Origin: an uncultured Clostridia bacterium
GTDB taxonomy: Bacteria > Bacillota > Clostridia > Christensenellales > Aristaeellaceae
Assembly: GCA_934631025.1 (NCBI GenBank)
Contig: CAKTXR010000014.1
Span: 1 to 60,243, forward strand
Length of the DNA: 60,243 nucleotides
Direction: 5' to 3'
Under the pieces are notes generated by a model, which worked only from the letters and a program-made list of their open reading frames with translations, had not been told where the DNA came from and did no database searches. Each line of letters opens with the position of its first letter. Position 1 is the first letter of the stretch. Of the stretch, positions 1-8,966 are shown piece by piece. The position numbers and the translations under genes were made by a program.

Positions 1-1192
1 CGCTTTCGTCCGTGCAGGGCGCGCCGCCCATCCGCACGCCCGCAAACGCCAGATTCTCCGCTGTGCAGATCAGATCCGGCTCGAACAGCTCGCACCACTC
101 CGCCGGATCGGTAAAGCCCTGCGTCCATGTGGACGATTTCGGCCCGACCGACACGAGCGCCATGCCCGCGTCCTTCAGCGCCGCCGCCGTCACATCCAGC
201 TCGACGTCCTTAAAGACCGCATTGCGGCAGTCCGCGCCGATCTCGAACACACCGTCCAGCGACACCTCGGCCAGCCCGCCCGCGCGCGCCGCAATGTGAA
301 CGCGCTCAAAGACGACGTTCTTCATCAGGCCGGGAATATCGGAATAATCGCGCTCAGCCGCCGGCCGCGCAGCGTTATGGCAGTTGGGCTGCTGATACAT
401 CTTAAAGTTGTAGACGCCCGATATGTCCTCAAACACGCAGTTTTCAACCGGACAGAGCGTCTTAAAACCGCTCTTATAGGTCTTGCGTCCGGGAATCAGG
501 CGCATTTCATCGCCCTCGCAGGCGATATGGCGCACCACGATATTTTTGATGCCGCCGAACGATACCGACGACGAATCCCAGTCCCACGCGTTGAACGCCA
601 CGAAATCGTCACCGCAGTGACCGCGCATATGCTCGATCACGCCGTTCTCGCTCGGCCCGTTGACGTGAACGCCGTCCTTATAATAATCGTCGAAGAACAG
701 ACCGTCCACCACGAAATCGCGGCAGGCCGTCAGCAGCACGCCGTACTGATTGCCGTGCCGCAGCGTCAATCCTCGGATGACCACGCGCTCGGCCCGATTG
801 AAGAACACCGTACCCGATATGATTCGGCTCATTTCGCGCATCGCCGCGTCGGGATCGTTCTCGCTGGGCGCGCGCTCGGAGTCCTCCCAGACGCCGCCCT
901 CTATGAGTATATCGTGATCATAGACGATATTCTCCCGCGCGCCGCCGCGCTCGTCGTAAACGTGCCGGTTGCGCGCCATGCAGCCGCCGCAGCCCGCCTT
1001 CAGGCGCACGACGGTCTCGGGATGCACGCGCAGCGCGTTTCCGCTGTCCAGCACGATGGGGCGATCCAGCTCCATGGGAAAATCAAGCCGGGGAACAGTC
1101 ACGGCCCGATGCGCCGAAAGCGCCTGCTGCAAGGCCTGCGAAGCGTTTTCTCTCAGCAGCGCCGCGTCGATTTCAAAGAAGTCGCGCTCCAT
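1..1192 (-). CDS. Right-handed beta-helix (GH28/pectate-lyase-like) protein, 3' end cut by window edge
   Basis: I translated the minus strand from an ATG at 1192 and it stays open to base 1, giving at least 397 residues. The sequence shows repeated short beta-strand turns of the kind VVIRGLTLRHGNQYGV and an Asp pair in HCGDDFVAFN, typical of parallel beta-helix polysaccharide-active proteins. A purine-rich AAGGAG lies 10 bases before the ATG. There is no signal peptide, so it probably acts on imported oligosaccharides in the cytoplasm. It is divergent from the MATE gene. The product is inferred from fold-like pattern only; the substrate, possibly pectic, is a guess supported by the second GH28-like gene at 10,916. 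Confidence 0.7.
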   Translation of the reverse strand, partial: MERDFFEIDAALLRENASQALQQALSAHRAVTVPRLDFPMELDRPIVLDSGNALRVHPETVVRLKAGCGGCMARNRHVYDERGGARENIVYDHDILIEGGVWEDSERAPSENDPDAAMREMSRIISGTVFFNRAERVVIRGLTLRHGNQYGVLLTACRDFVVDGLFFDDYYKDGVHVNGPSENGVIEHMRGHCGDDFVAFNAWDWDSSSVSFGGIKNIVVRHIACEGDEMRLIPGRKTYKSGFKTLCPVENCVFEDISGVYNFKMYQQPNCHNAARPAAERDYSDIPGLMKNVVFERVHIAARAGGLAEVSLDGVFEIGADCRNAVFKDVELDVTAAALKDAGMALVSVGPKSSTWTQGFTDPAEWCELFEPDLICTAENLAFAGVRMGGAPCTDES

Positions 1193-1445
1193 GGCCGATC
1201 ATCTCCTTCCTCATATACTGTATTATAATGAGTCCCCCCCGCTCTGTCAACAAAAATTATTCATATCATTGGACAAGCGCCCCTCCGCCCCGCTTTTCAG
1301 GGCTGCAACGCGCGCGCCGCCGCCAATTTTTCGCCCCGCCTGTAAAGTGTTAATGAAACCTCGCTTTCTTGCCATGCTTTATTGTGCTAGCATAGAGACG
1401 GCTCTATTAAGGATCATACTAATTCAGGATGGAAGTGTTGCAATC

Positions 1446-2780
1446 ATGCCGTCCAACAAGCGACAGCTGCTCCATGAAATCGCCGTGTTCTCTCTTCCCG
1501 CCATCGCCGAAAAGATGCTCATGATCGTCATCGGCTTGATGGGCACGCTGTTTGTCGGCCGTCTGGGCACCGCCGAGCTGGCCGCCGTGTCGGTGTCAAA
1601 CTCCGTGCTCAACACGCTCATGGCGTTCTATTTCGGCATCGGCCTGGGCGCGACCATACTCATCGCCCGCGCCATGGACGAGGAGGACGGCACGGAGCAG
1701 GTGCGCCAGCTCACCTTTCAGGCGCTGACGATCCTCTTCCTGTTCGCCGTCGTGCTGAGCGCGCTCTGCTTTGCCGGCGCGGGCTGGGTGCTGGATACGC
1801 TCTTCGGCGGCCTGTCCGCTCAGACGCGCACGCTGGCCATCCGTTATCTGAGGATGTGCCTGCCCGTCTCCTGCGCGCTGGCGCTGGACATCGCCGTGTC
1901 CTCCTGCCTGCGCGGCGTGAAGGACTCGCGGCTGCCGTTCCTCTTCACGGCGCTGGTCAACACGCTCAATATCGCGCTGTGCCTGCTGTTCATCTACGGC
2001 CTTAAATGGGGCATCGACGGCGCGGCGTGGGCCTACATCATCTCCACGCTTTCCGGCTGCGTCGCCAAGCTGGCCGTGATCGTCTCGGGGCGCGGCCGCA
2101 TTACGCTCAGGCGCTTTTATCCGCTCAAGGCCGCGCGCGTCCTCAAAATGCTGCACCTCTCCGTGCCCGCGCTGATCGAGCAGGTTTTCGTGCAGTTCGC
2201 CTTCATCGGCGTGCAGATGGTCACGGCCATGATCGGCGACGTCACGCTGGCGGGCTATCAGGTGTCCAACAACATCCTCAGCCTGCTCTACGCGGTCACC
2301 GGCGGCCTGGAAATGACCACGGTCACGCTGACCGGCAACGCGCTGGGCCGCGGCGAGCCGGATCTGGCGAAGGACTACGCCCGCACGATTCTCTTAATCG
2401 GCGAGGCCGTCACCTGCGCCTGCGCCGTCGTCCTGTTCATATTCGCCGAGCCGGTCGTATCGCTCTTCACGCGCGATCCCGCCGTCATCGAGAAGGCGCG
2501 CAGCATACTGCGCATCATGTGCTTCACCGTGCCGCTGACCAGCTGCTTCCAGTGCATCACCGGCACGTTGAAAACCAGCGGTATGCTCATGTTCGTCGTC
2601 ACGGTGTACATGATCGGCCCGTGGCTGCTGAGAATCCCCGTGGCCTATCTCACGGTGCGCTATCTGAACATGGACATATACGGCCTGATCGTCGGCTTCT
2701 TCTGCGATTACACGTTCCGCGCCGGCGCGCTGCTGATCGCCTTCCTCTCCGGCAAATGGCTGAAGCACCGCCTGAAATAA
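1446..2780 (+). CDS. MATE-family multidrug/sodium antiporter
   Basis: This 444-residue protein has about twelve hydrophobic segments and MATE features: an N-terminal helix with PAIAEKMLMIVIGLMGTLF, then FVGRLGTAELAAVSVSN, and a second half starting LSVPALIEQVFVQF. MATE proteins export drugs or metabolites in exchange for Na+ or H+. The frame is open far upstream, to 969, but that part is antisense to the beta-helix gene. The ATG at 1446 starts the family homology and has GGAAG ten bases upstream. A strong hairpin terminator follows at once. Substrate unknown. Confidence 0.85.
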   Translation: MPSNKRQLLHEIAVFSLPAIAEKMLMIVIGLMGTLFVGRLGTAELAAVSVSNSVLNTLMAFYFGIGLGATILIARAMDEEDGTEQVRQLTFQALTILFLFAVVLSALCFAGAGWVLDTLFGGLSAQTRTLAIRYLRMCLPVSCALALDIAVSSCLRGVKDSRLPFLFTALVNTLNIALCLLFIYGLKWGIDGAAWAYIISTLSGCVAKLAVIVSGRGRITLRRFYPLKAARVLKMLHLSVPALIEQVFVQFAFIGVQMVTAMIGDVTLAGYQVSNNILSLLYAVTGGLEMTTVTLTGNALGRGEPDLAKDYARTILLIGEAVTCACAVVLFIFAEPVVSLFTRDPAVIEKARSILRIMCFTVPLTSCFQCITGTLKTSGMLMFVVTVYMIGPWLLRIPVAYLTVRYLNMDIYGLIVGFFCDYTFRAGALLIAFLSGKWLKHRLK

Positions 2781-2820
2781 ATCCCTCGCCGCAAAAACGC
2801 TTCCTAATAGATATAGTTCA

Positions 2821-2861
2821 GCCGCCCGATCGGGAACAAGCCTGATCGGGCGGCCGCTTTT
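2821..2861 (+). terminator. Intrinsic terminator of the MATE gene
   Basis: A 14-bp stem (arms 2821-2834 and 2841-2854, one G-U pair) with a six-base loop is followed by CTTTTGTCTTT. It separates the MATE gene from the convergent AraC gene; the minus-strand side has no T tract. Confidence 0.85.
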
Positions 2862-2870
2862 GTCTTTCGA

Positions 2871-5126
2871 TTATTTTTCGTCGTCGTCGCTGCGCATATT
2901 GATCAGCGCGCCGTGCGTGCGGCGGTACACCCCCGGCGTAACGCCCTGCGTCTTTTTGAACAGGCGGATCAGCGTGCTGCTGCCCACGATGCCCACGCTC
3001 TCGGCGATTTCCTCGAGCGTCATGTCGGTCTCGCGCAGCAGGCGGCAGGCGTGCATCATGCGCACGCTGGTCAGATAGTCGCCGATGCCCTGCCCCGTGT
3101 GCGCGCGGAAGCGCTCGGACAGATACGCGCTCGATACGCCGAACATCTTGTCCAGCGTGCCCACGCCCAGATTGCGGTCGCCGTAATGCTCGTCCAGATA
3201 GGCCAGCGCCTGAGCGCAGAGCGCGTTGTCGGAATGGTTGTCCGCATAGTGCGCGCGCGCCTGCTCGAGCAGACTCACCGCCTGATCGCGGAACCACGGC
3301 AGCGCCTCGGCGCTGAAGAACGCGCCGTCGATGTCCAGCTGCGTCGCGAACGCCGCCGAGCACTGCCGCGTAATCGCCGCGGTGAGGAAGCGGCGCATAT
3401 CGTACATGAAGCAGCGCACAGAGCGCGGGTTGGTCGCGCCGTCGCTGGAATAGGCCACGCGCAGGCGGTCGAACAGCGCGCTGCAATCGACGCTCTCGTC
3501 CTGTATCGCGCGGGAAAGCTCGGTCTCGGCCATGGGCGCAAACGCCGCGTTGAAGCTGAAGGCGCAGTCGTGCGGCACGTTTTCCGGCGTGATGACCACC
3601 GTATCGCCGTACACGATGTCGAAGCCGACCAGATGCGCCGCTTCCCTGAACGCCGCATGCAGACCGTCCAGCCCGCTGTAAATATCGCTGCGGCAGAAGG
3701 TGTAGCTCTGCTCGGCGCGGAAGCGATCGCACAGCGCGTCCAGCTCCTCGATCGTAAACTCGACCGGCAGATTGACGATGCACGCGCAGGAGGGCGAAAT
3801 CAGATAGAGCGGATAGCACAGCGCCTTCATATCGCGCACATGATCGACCAGCGGCGCGACCACATCGGGCGGCACCGGCTCCTCATGCCAGCCGCGCACC
3901 AGCAGTATTGCGAATCGATCGGAAATGAGCGGCAGGCGGTTGCGCGCAAAGAGCGACTGGAGCGAATCCTCTTCCTTCACCGTGCCTGTGACCGCCTCAT
4001 AGAGGAAGTTCTGCTGGAGCACGTCGCTGCGCATGTCGAACGTATTCTGAAAGAGCTTTTTCTCATCCAGCGTGTGCTCGATTGTGGCGCGCAGATACTC
4101 CAGCTCGCTCTTGGAGCGGCGGTCGTACTGCACGTTGGTCTTTTCGGAGAGCGCCTTGACGGCCTCCTCGAGCGGCTTCGCGTTGCGCCGCGCCAGCACC
4201 CACGCCAGCAGCACGCCCAGCGCGACGAGCAGCAGGTTTACGCCGACCTGAAAGCGCCTTAAAACGTCCAGCGGCTCGGTGAACACATAGTCCGGCGTAA
4301 GGGACACATACCGGCAGGCCGCCGCGATCGAATCAATGATATAGACATACCATGTTCGCCCGCCGCTCCTGAGCGTCAGGTATTCGCGCGCCGGCGCGTC
4401 GTCCGGCAGCCTGAGGTCGGCGGTGAGCGCCGCATCGGAGGTAATGAGCGGCTTGTTTTCGAGCGAATACACAGCCACCTCGCCCGAGGCGTTGTCCATA
4501 AACGCGTCGATGATCTCATTGCGGAACACCGACACGGCCACGATCTTCGACGCGCCGGTGATGTTCGTGGGCAGCGTGCGCGCGATGGCCAGACAGGGCT
4601 GACCACCGTAATACACCGTGCCCACCTTCGAATTGGCCGAGCCGTTGATGAACGATTTCCAGTTCCAGTAATCCTGCCGCGTGCCGGCATAGTACACATC
4701 GTAATACAGATCGCTGCGGGCGGTGCTGTTGGCCGCCGAGACGATGACGTCGCTGCCGCCGTAATAGACGAACAGATCGGCCTGATTGGCGCGCAGCGTC
4801 AGATTGAGCAGCGTGCGCACGCAGTAGAGCCGATAGTGATCCTGCGCCTTGTTCTGGCGTTCGAGCGACACTGTATAAATGAAGTCATAGTTCTGCTCCA
4901 GCTTGAGCAGCGACGCGTCCGAGCTTTGCAGCATCTCGTCGAAAACCTGCGCAAAGCGCGCGGCCTGCGTGGAGTTCGACAGGCGGCACTCCTGCCGCAG
5001 CACGTCGTAGCTGCGCAGCGCCACCACGCCGTTAAAGGCCACGGCCATCGCCAGCAGCAGCATGAAACACAGGAAATATTGCAGGAAAACGCGGCTGTTG
5101 ACACGGCCGAACAGCTTTTTGAACAA
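2871..5126 (-). CDS. Membrane-anchored AraC-family regulator with extracellular sensor (YesN-like)
   Basis: A 751-residue regulator. The sequence shows TM1 at about residues 10-30, an extracellular ligand-binding region to about 290, TM2 at about 290-314 (LLLVALGVLLAWVLA), a linker, and an AraC double helix-turn-helix in the last 100 residues. Such proteins sense extracellular sugars and activate adjacent sugar transporters. I chose a TTG start at 5126: the frame is open to 5210, but the promoter -10 lies at 5160-5165, so upstream ATGs cannot be transcribed from it, and GGTGGG sits 7 bases before the TTG. The gene is divergent from the first binding-protein gene, its likely target. The family assignment is firm; the ligand is unknown. 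Confidence 0.9.
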   Translation of the reverse strand: MFKKLFGRVNSRVFLQYFLCFMLLLAMAVAFNGVVALRSYDVLRQECRLSNSTQAARFAQVFDEMLQSSDASLLKLEQNYDFIYTVSLERQNKAQDHYRLYCVRTLLNLTLRANQADLFVYYGGSDVIVSAANSTARSDLYYDVYYAGTRQDYWNWKSFINGSANSKVGTVYYGGQPCLAIARTLPTNITGASKIVAVSVFRNEIIDAFMDNASGEVAVYSLENKPLITSDAALTADLRLPDDAPAREYLTLRSGGRTWYVYIIDSIAAACRYVSLTPDYVFTEPLDVLRRFQVGVNLLLVALGVLLAWVLARRNAKPLEEAVKALSEKTNVQYDRRSKSELEYLRATIEHTLDEKKLFQNTFDMRSDVLQQNFLYEAVTGTVKEEDSLQSLFARNRLPLISDRFAILLVRGWHEEPVPPDVVAPLVDHVRDMKALCYPLYLISPSCACIVNLPVEFTIEELDALCDRFRAEQSYTFCRSDIYSGLDGLHAAFREAAHLVGFDIVYGDTVVITPENVPHDCAFSFNAAFAPMAETELSRAIQDESVDCSALFDRLRVAYSSDGATNPRSVRCFMYDMRRFLTAAITRQCSAAFATQLDIDGAFFSAEALPWFRDQAVSLLEQARAHYADNHSDNALCAQALAYLDEHYGDRNLGVGTLDKMFGVSSAYLSERFRAHTGQGIGDYLTSVRMMHACRLLRETDMTLEEIAESVGIVGSSTLIRLFKKTQGVTPGVYRRTHGALINMRSDDDEK

Positions 5127-5159
5127 AAACAATCCCACCAATCGTGAGTGATTGTACTT

Positions 5160-5188
5160 ATTGTAACATATTGGGCGCGTTTTGTCCA
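5160..5188 (-). promoter_or_regulatory. Promoter of the membrane AraC regulator
   Basis: On the minus strand, TGGACA (5183-5188) and TACAAT (5160-5165) are 17 bases apart. Transcription would start near 5153 and give a leader of about 27 bases before the TTG start. Confidence 0.65.
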
Positions 5189-5190
5189 TC

Positions 5191-5243
5191 ATTGACGGCG
5201 CAATTCGCAATATTGACGATTATTCGCGAAATTGTCAATTCGC
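5191..5243. promoter_or_regulatory. Probable operator array for the AraC regulator
   Basis: Three related boxes lie between the divergent promoters: ATTGACG at 5191, ATTGACG at 5212 (21 bases on) and ATTGTCAATTCGC at 5231. The 17-mer TTCGCGAAATTGTCAAT (5223-5239) recurs with one change at 7070-7086 before the second binding-protein gene. Assigning them to the adjacent AraC protein is inference. Confidence 0.5.
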
Positions 5244-5272
5244 AAAAGGCAATAAAAAAACCCTATTGCGTA

Positions 5273-5301
5273 TTTACTTTTTCGATATGTCGTGTTATTG
5301 T
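5273..5301 (+). promoter_or_regulatory. Candidate promoter of the first binding-protein gene
   Basis: TTTACT (5273-5278) and TATTGT (5296-5301) are 17 bases apart. The TTTACTTTT string is also used upstream of the second binding-protein gene. The poor -35 fits an activator-dependent promoter. The leader shares ACAGGCCGATGC (5308-5319) with the second gene's leader. Confidence 0.5.
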
Positions 5302-5378
5302 CTTGTTACAGGCCGATGCAGTCCGGGCATCACGGCGTCGTTATCCGTCCCATCCAATCATGAGAAGGAGGTTTATCC

Positions 5379-6938
5379 ATGAAGAAGATCATCGCTCTGT
5401 CCCTCGTTCTGATTCTCGCGCTCGCCTGTTTGAGCTTCGCCGGCGCGGAAGGGGTCTATCCCCTCAACTCCACCGAAGAGATCACCATCTGGGGCGTTGG
5501 CAGCTATTCCTCGAAATACGCTTCCGCCGCCGAGGATCCCTGGTTCGCCGAGCTGATCAAGCGCATCGGCGCGAACATCGTCTTTGTCGAGCCGGCGCGC
5601 GGCGCTGATCGCACGCAGGCCTACAATCTGATGATCTCCGGCGGCACATACACCGACATCATCATGAACGCAGATCTGGTCAAGAACGCGACCGCCCGCA
5701 TCGAAGAGAAGGTGATCGTGCCGCTGAACGACTATATCGACGAGTACGCCCCCAACCTGACCCGCTGGATGGAGGAAAACCCCGAAATCCGCAAGACCTA
5801 CACCACCGAGAACGGCGATTTCATCTGCTTCCCCTATCTGCGCGGCAGCGAGACGGCCAGCGGCTTCTGGATCAATCAGGCCTGGCTGACCGAGTGCGCT
5901 CTGGAAGTCCCTGAAACCATCGACGAAGTGACCAACGTCCTGCTTGCCTTCAAGGACAAGTACAATGTAACTCCCTTCAGTATGTTCCAGAGCGTCATGG
6001 ACGATGAAGGCACCGGCCGCTATGGCGTTATGGGTACGATTTACGACGCTTACGGCGTGCCCACCCGCTATTCCTGGTTCCGCGACAAGGAGCAGAAGGT
6101 TCATCTCTCCGCCTATGAAGAGGGCTACCGCAACGCGCTGAAGGTGTTCCACAGCTGGTTTGAGCAGGGCCTGCTCGATCCCGACTATGCTTCCGTGGAT
6201 AAAAAGCTGATCGCCTCCAAGGCCGCCGCCGGTCAGATCGGCCTGCTCCAGTGCGACTATCAGGTCTACGTCAAGATCGACGCGGCGCTGGACGGCGCCG
6301 AGAACACCTGGATCCCGATCAAGGATCCCAAGGTTAACAAGGACGACGCGCACGAATATTATACTCGCCTGACCGCGACCACGACCTTCGGCGCATGCGT
6401 CACCACCGCCTGCAAGAACGTCCCGCTGGCCTGCCAGATCCTCGACTACTGCTACAGCGACGAGGGCAACGTGTTCTTCAACTACGGCATTGAGGACGTT
6501 TCCTTCAATTATAATGTCGACGGTCAGCCCGAATACACTGATCTGTACAAGAACGGCCCCGAGGGTCTGGGCGAATACGCGGCCATGTACACCCCCAGCG
6601 TCTGCGGCGGCTATCCGGCGGGCTTCAAGAGCGGCGAAGCCGGACGCGCCCGCAACAGCCAGATCATGCGCGACGCCGAGGACATCTGGCTGGAAGGCGG
6701 CACCGAGGACTGGTGGCTGATGCCCGTGCTCTCCGCCACCACCGAGGAAACCGAAACCTACACCGACCTCAACAGCGTCATCTCCACCTACTGCGGCGAG
6801 ATGTACCACAAGTTCATCAACGGCGAGGTTGACCTCGACGCGGGCTGGGACGAGTACATCGACACCCTCAAGGGCATGGGCGTGGAGGACATGATCGCCA
6901 TCAAGCAGGCGCAGCTCGACCGCTTCAACGCCCGCTAA
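5379..6938 (+). CDS. Extracellular sugar-binding protein of an Lpl/Ytc-type ABC transporter (copy 1)
   Basis: A 519-residue solute-binding protein that would capture oligosaccharides outside the cell and deliver them to the permeases at 8967-10797. It has an N-terminal signal sequence with a positively charged start and a hydrophobic core (residues about 5-17). The tail reads either as a weak lipobox ending in Cys17 (LALAC) or as a type I site after AGA. GGAGG lies before the ATG. It is paralogous to the next gene and shares an identical C-terminal stretch of 31 residues. Regulation by the upstream AraC protein is inferred from operator-like boxes. The ligand is unknown; the GH28-like neighbours suggest plant pectic oligosaccharides. 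Confidence 0.88.
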   Translation: MKKIIALSLVLILALACLSFAGAEGVYPLNSTEEITIWGVGSYSSKYASAAEDPWFAELIKRIGANIVFVEPARGADRTQAYNLMISGGTYTDIIMNADLVKNATARIEEKVIVPLNDYIDEYAPNLTRWMEENPEIRKTYTTENGDFICFPYLRGSETASGFWINQAWLTECALEVPETIDEVTNVLLAFKDKYNVTPFSMFQSVMDDEGTGRYGVMGTIYDAYGVPTRYSWFRDKEQKVHLSAYEEGYRNALKVFHSWFEQGLLDPDYASVDKKLIASKAAAGQIGLLQCDYQVYVKIDAALDGAENTWIPIKDPKVNKDDAHEYYTRLTATTTFGACVTTACKNVPLACQILDYCYSDEGNVFFNYGIEDVSFNYNVDGQPEYTDLYKNGPEGLGEYAAMYTPSVCGGYPAGFKSGEAGRARNSQIMRDAEDIWLEGGTEDWWLMPVLSATTEETETYTDLNSVISTYCGEMYHKFINGEVDLDAGWDEYIDTLKGMGVEDMIAIKQAQLDRFNAR

Positions 6939-6952
6939 ACCATCGCCTCTTC

Positions 6953-6988
6953 GGGAAGGGCGGCGCGTCCGTCCTTCCCCTTTCTATT
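6953..6988 (+). terminator. Terminator after binding protein 1
   Basis: An 11-bp stem (6953-6963 with 6969-6979, one G-U pair) and a five-base loop are followed by CTTTCTATT. The T tract is weak, so termination may be partial. Confidence 0.65.
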
Positions 6989-7043
6989 GGGCGCTTTGAG
7001 CGGCTTTTTCAGCGGTTTTCGTGATTTTGATCATATATCGGGG

Positions 7044-7106
7044 ATTTTGTCAATCACTTTCGGGCGATTTTCGCGATATTGTCAATCGCGCGCATACTTT
7101 GACAAT
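7044..7106. promoter_or_regulatory. Probable operator array upstream of binding protein 2
   Basis: TTGTCAAT occurs at 7047-7054 and again at 7079-7086, 32 bases apart (about three helical turns). An inverted TTGACAAT lies at 7099-7106, touching the proposed -35. The middle box is part of TTCGCGATATTGTCAAT, a near copy of the box at 5223-5239. Confidence 0.5.
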
Positions 7107-7134
7107 TTACTTTTAACGCAATCCATCGTATAAT
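7106..7134 (+). promoter_or_regulatory. Promoter of the second binding-protein gene
   Basis: TTTACT (7106-7111) lies 17 bases before a consensus TATAAT (7129-7134). The leader of about 128 bases carries ACAGGCCGATGC at 7159-7170, as in the leader of copy 1. The weak -35 and adjacent boxes suggest activation by the AraC regulator. Confidence 0.6.
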
Positions 7135-7252
7135 GATAACATGATTCAGGGGCCGCGGACAGGCCGATGCGGTTTGAAGCCGGTCGCAGCGCCCCGATCA
7201 CAAGGAATCGGCGAAACCGCACGCCGATCGTCGTTCCCCCCATCATTATATT

Positions 7253-8821
7253 ATGGAGGTTCCCGTTATGAAGAAGTTTCTGGCTATGGCGCTGTGCCTC
7301 GTGCTGGCGCTCTCCTGCGTGGGCGGCCTCGCCGAGGGCGAGAGCGTCTATCCCATCGAGACCGACGTGACGCTGAGGGTCTGGATGGCTTCCAACATGT
7401 CCTATTCCTCCACCTACGCCAGCGCCAACGAGCATCCCTGGTTCCAGGATTGGGAAAAGCGCACCGGCATAGACGTGGACTGGGTTGAGCCGGCCGCGGG
7501 CGCTGACAAGACGCAGGCCTACAACCTCATGATCGCCGGCGGCGACTATCCCGATCTGATTTTTGCCAGCGACATCGTAAACAACGCCGGCTCTCACATC
7601 GAGAACAATGTCATCATACCGCTCAACGACTACCTGAGCGAGTACGCCCCCAATCTGTGGGCGCTCATGCAGAATAACACCGACATCGACAAGTCCTACA
7701 AGACCGACGACGGCCAGTACTACTGCTTCCCCGCCCTGAAGGAAGCCGACACCTCCTGGGGTCTGGTGGTCAATCAGAAGTGGCTCGACGAATGCGGCCT
7801 GACCGCGCCCGAGACCGTCGACGACGTGACCAATATGCTCAAGACCTTCAAGGACAAGTACGGCGTGACCCCCTACACGATGCCCCAGCACGCGCAGAAC
7901 CTGTTCTTCTCCACCTACGGCACCACCGGCAAGTACAACTGGTACCGCACGAAGGATCAGAAGGTACATCTCTCCGCCTATGAGGACGGCTTCAAGCAGG
8001 CGCTCGAGCTGTTCCACTCATGGCATGAGGACGGCCTGCTCGATCCCGACTTTGCATCCATCGACGGCGACACAATCGCCGCGAAGGCCGCCGCCGAGGA
8101 AATCGGCGCTTGGGGCGGCTCCTACAGCTACTTCCAGAAGATCAACGCCGCGCTCGACGGCAAGGAATACACCTGGACGGCCGTGAAGAACCCCGTGGCC
8201 AGCAAGGGCGACGAGTACGCCTATTTCCTCACCAACGCCCTGCCCACCGGCACCGGCACCGGCGTGACCACCGCCTGCACGAACCCCGAAGTCGCCTGCC
8301 GCTTCATGGACTATCTCTACTCCGAAGAGGGCATGATCTTCATGAACTTCGGCTATTCCAAGGGCGAGGACGCTTCCTCCGACGCGGCCTACTATGTCGA
8401 TGAGAACGGCGACTGCCGCTACACCGATCTGTACATGAACGGCCCGGAGGGCATGGTTGAATACGCCCGCCGCTTCAGCCCCGGCATCGTGGGCGGCTGC
8501 CCCGGCTACAAGCTGGCTCAGGCCGGCCGCGACCGCAACAGCCAGATCATGCGCGACGCTGAGGACATCTGGCGCAACGGCTCCAACGAGGACTGGTGGT
8601 GCCTGCCCGTGCTCTCCGCCACTGCTGAAGAGACCGAGGAGTTCACCGACCTGAACAGCGCCATATCCACCTACTGCGGCGAGATGTACTTCAAGTTCAT
8701 TTCCGGCGAAGTGGATCTGGAAAAGGGCTGGGACGAATATATCGACACCCTCAAGGGCATGGGCGTCGAGGATATGATCGCCATCAAGCAGGCTCAGCTC
8801 GATCGCTTCAACGCGCGCTAA
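7253..8821 (+). CDS. Extracellular sugar-binding protein of an Lpl/Ytc-type ABC transporter (copy 2)
   Basis: A 522-residue paralogue of copy 1, aligned along its whole length. Shared landmarks include QAYNLMI near residue 85, YAPNL, KVHLSAYE and RNSQIMRDAEDIW. The signal sequence ends with LALSC, a poor lipobox, or with GLA-EG as a type I site. The first ATG at 7253 has no obvious ribosome site; a better start is the in-frame ATG at 7268 (protein MKKFLAMAL...), preceded by TATGGAGGTTCCC. The gene has its own promoter and operator boxes. The permease genes follow after a hairpin. The two copies may bind different oligosaccharides or tune affinity. Confidence 0.88.
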   Translation: MEVPVMKKFLAMALCLVLALSCVGGLAEGESVYPIETDVTLRVWMASNMSYSSTYASANEHPWFQDWEKRTGIDVDWVEPAAGADKTQAYNLMIAGGDYPDLIFASDIVNNAGSHIENNVIIPLNDYLSEYAPNLWALMQNNTDIDKSYKTDDGQYYCFPALKEADTSWGLVVNQKWLDECGLTAPETVDDVTNMLKTFKDKYGVTPYTMPQHAQNLFFSTYGTTGKYNWYRTKDQKVHLSAYEDGFKQALELFHSWHEDGLLDPDFASIDGDTIAAKAAAEEIGAWGGSYSYFQKINAALDGKEYTWTAVKNPVASKGDEYAYFLTNALPTGTGTGVTTACTNPEVACRFMDYLYSEEGMIFMNFGYSKGEDASSDAAYYVDENGDCRYTDLYMNGPEGMVEYARRFSPGIVGGCPGYKLAQAGRDRNSQIMRDAEDIWRNGSNEDWWCLPVLSATAEETEEFTDLNSAISTYCGEMYFKFISGEVDLEKGWDEYIDTLKGMGVEDMIAIKQAQLDRFNAR

Positions 8822-8836
8822 ACGTTCCTCATTGAC

Positions 8837-8877
8837 GCGGGACGGGGCGGTCACACCGGCCGCCCTCCCGCTCTTTT
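8837..8877 (+). terminator. Hairpin between binding protein 2 and permeases
   Basis: A GC-rich imperfect hairpin (GCGGGACGGGGCGG paired with CCGCCCTCCCGC) ends in CTCTTTTAT. It probably ends most transcripts and lets a fraction read on to the permeases, a common way to make more binding protein than permease. Confidence 0.6.
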
Positions 8878-8966
8878 ATGAGGGGCCGGAGGCGAGCAAT
8901 GAACCCGCCGCTCACTGTTCTCCTCCGGCTCCTGAACGACATTATGAGAAAGGATGAAAACGCATT

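Noticed and set aside
969..1445. Upstream extension of the MATE frame
   Set aside because: It overlaps the beta-helix gene and its upstream region and adds no transporter-like sequence; the ATG at 1446 is the proper start.
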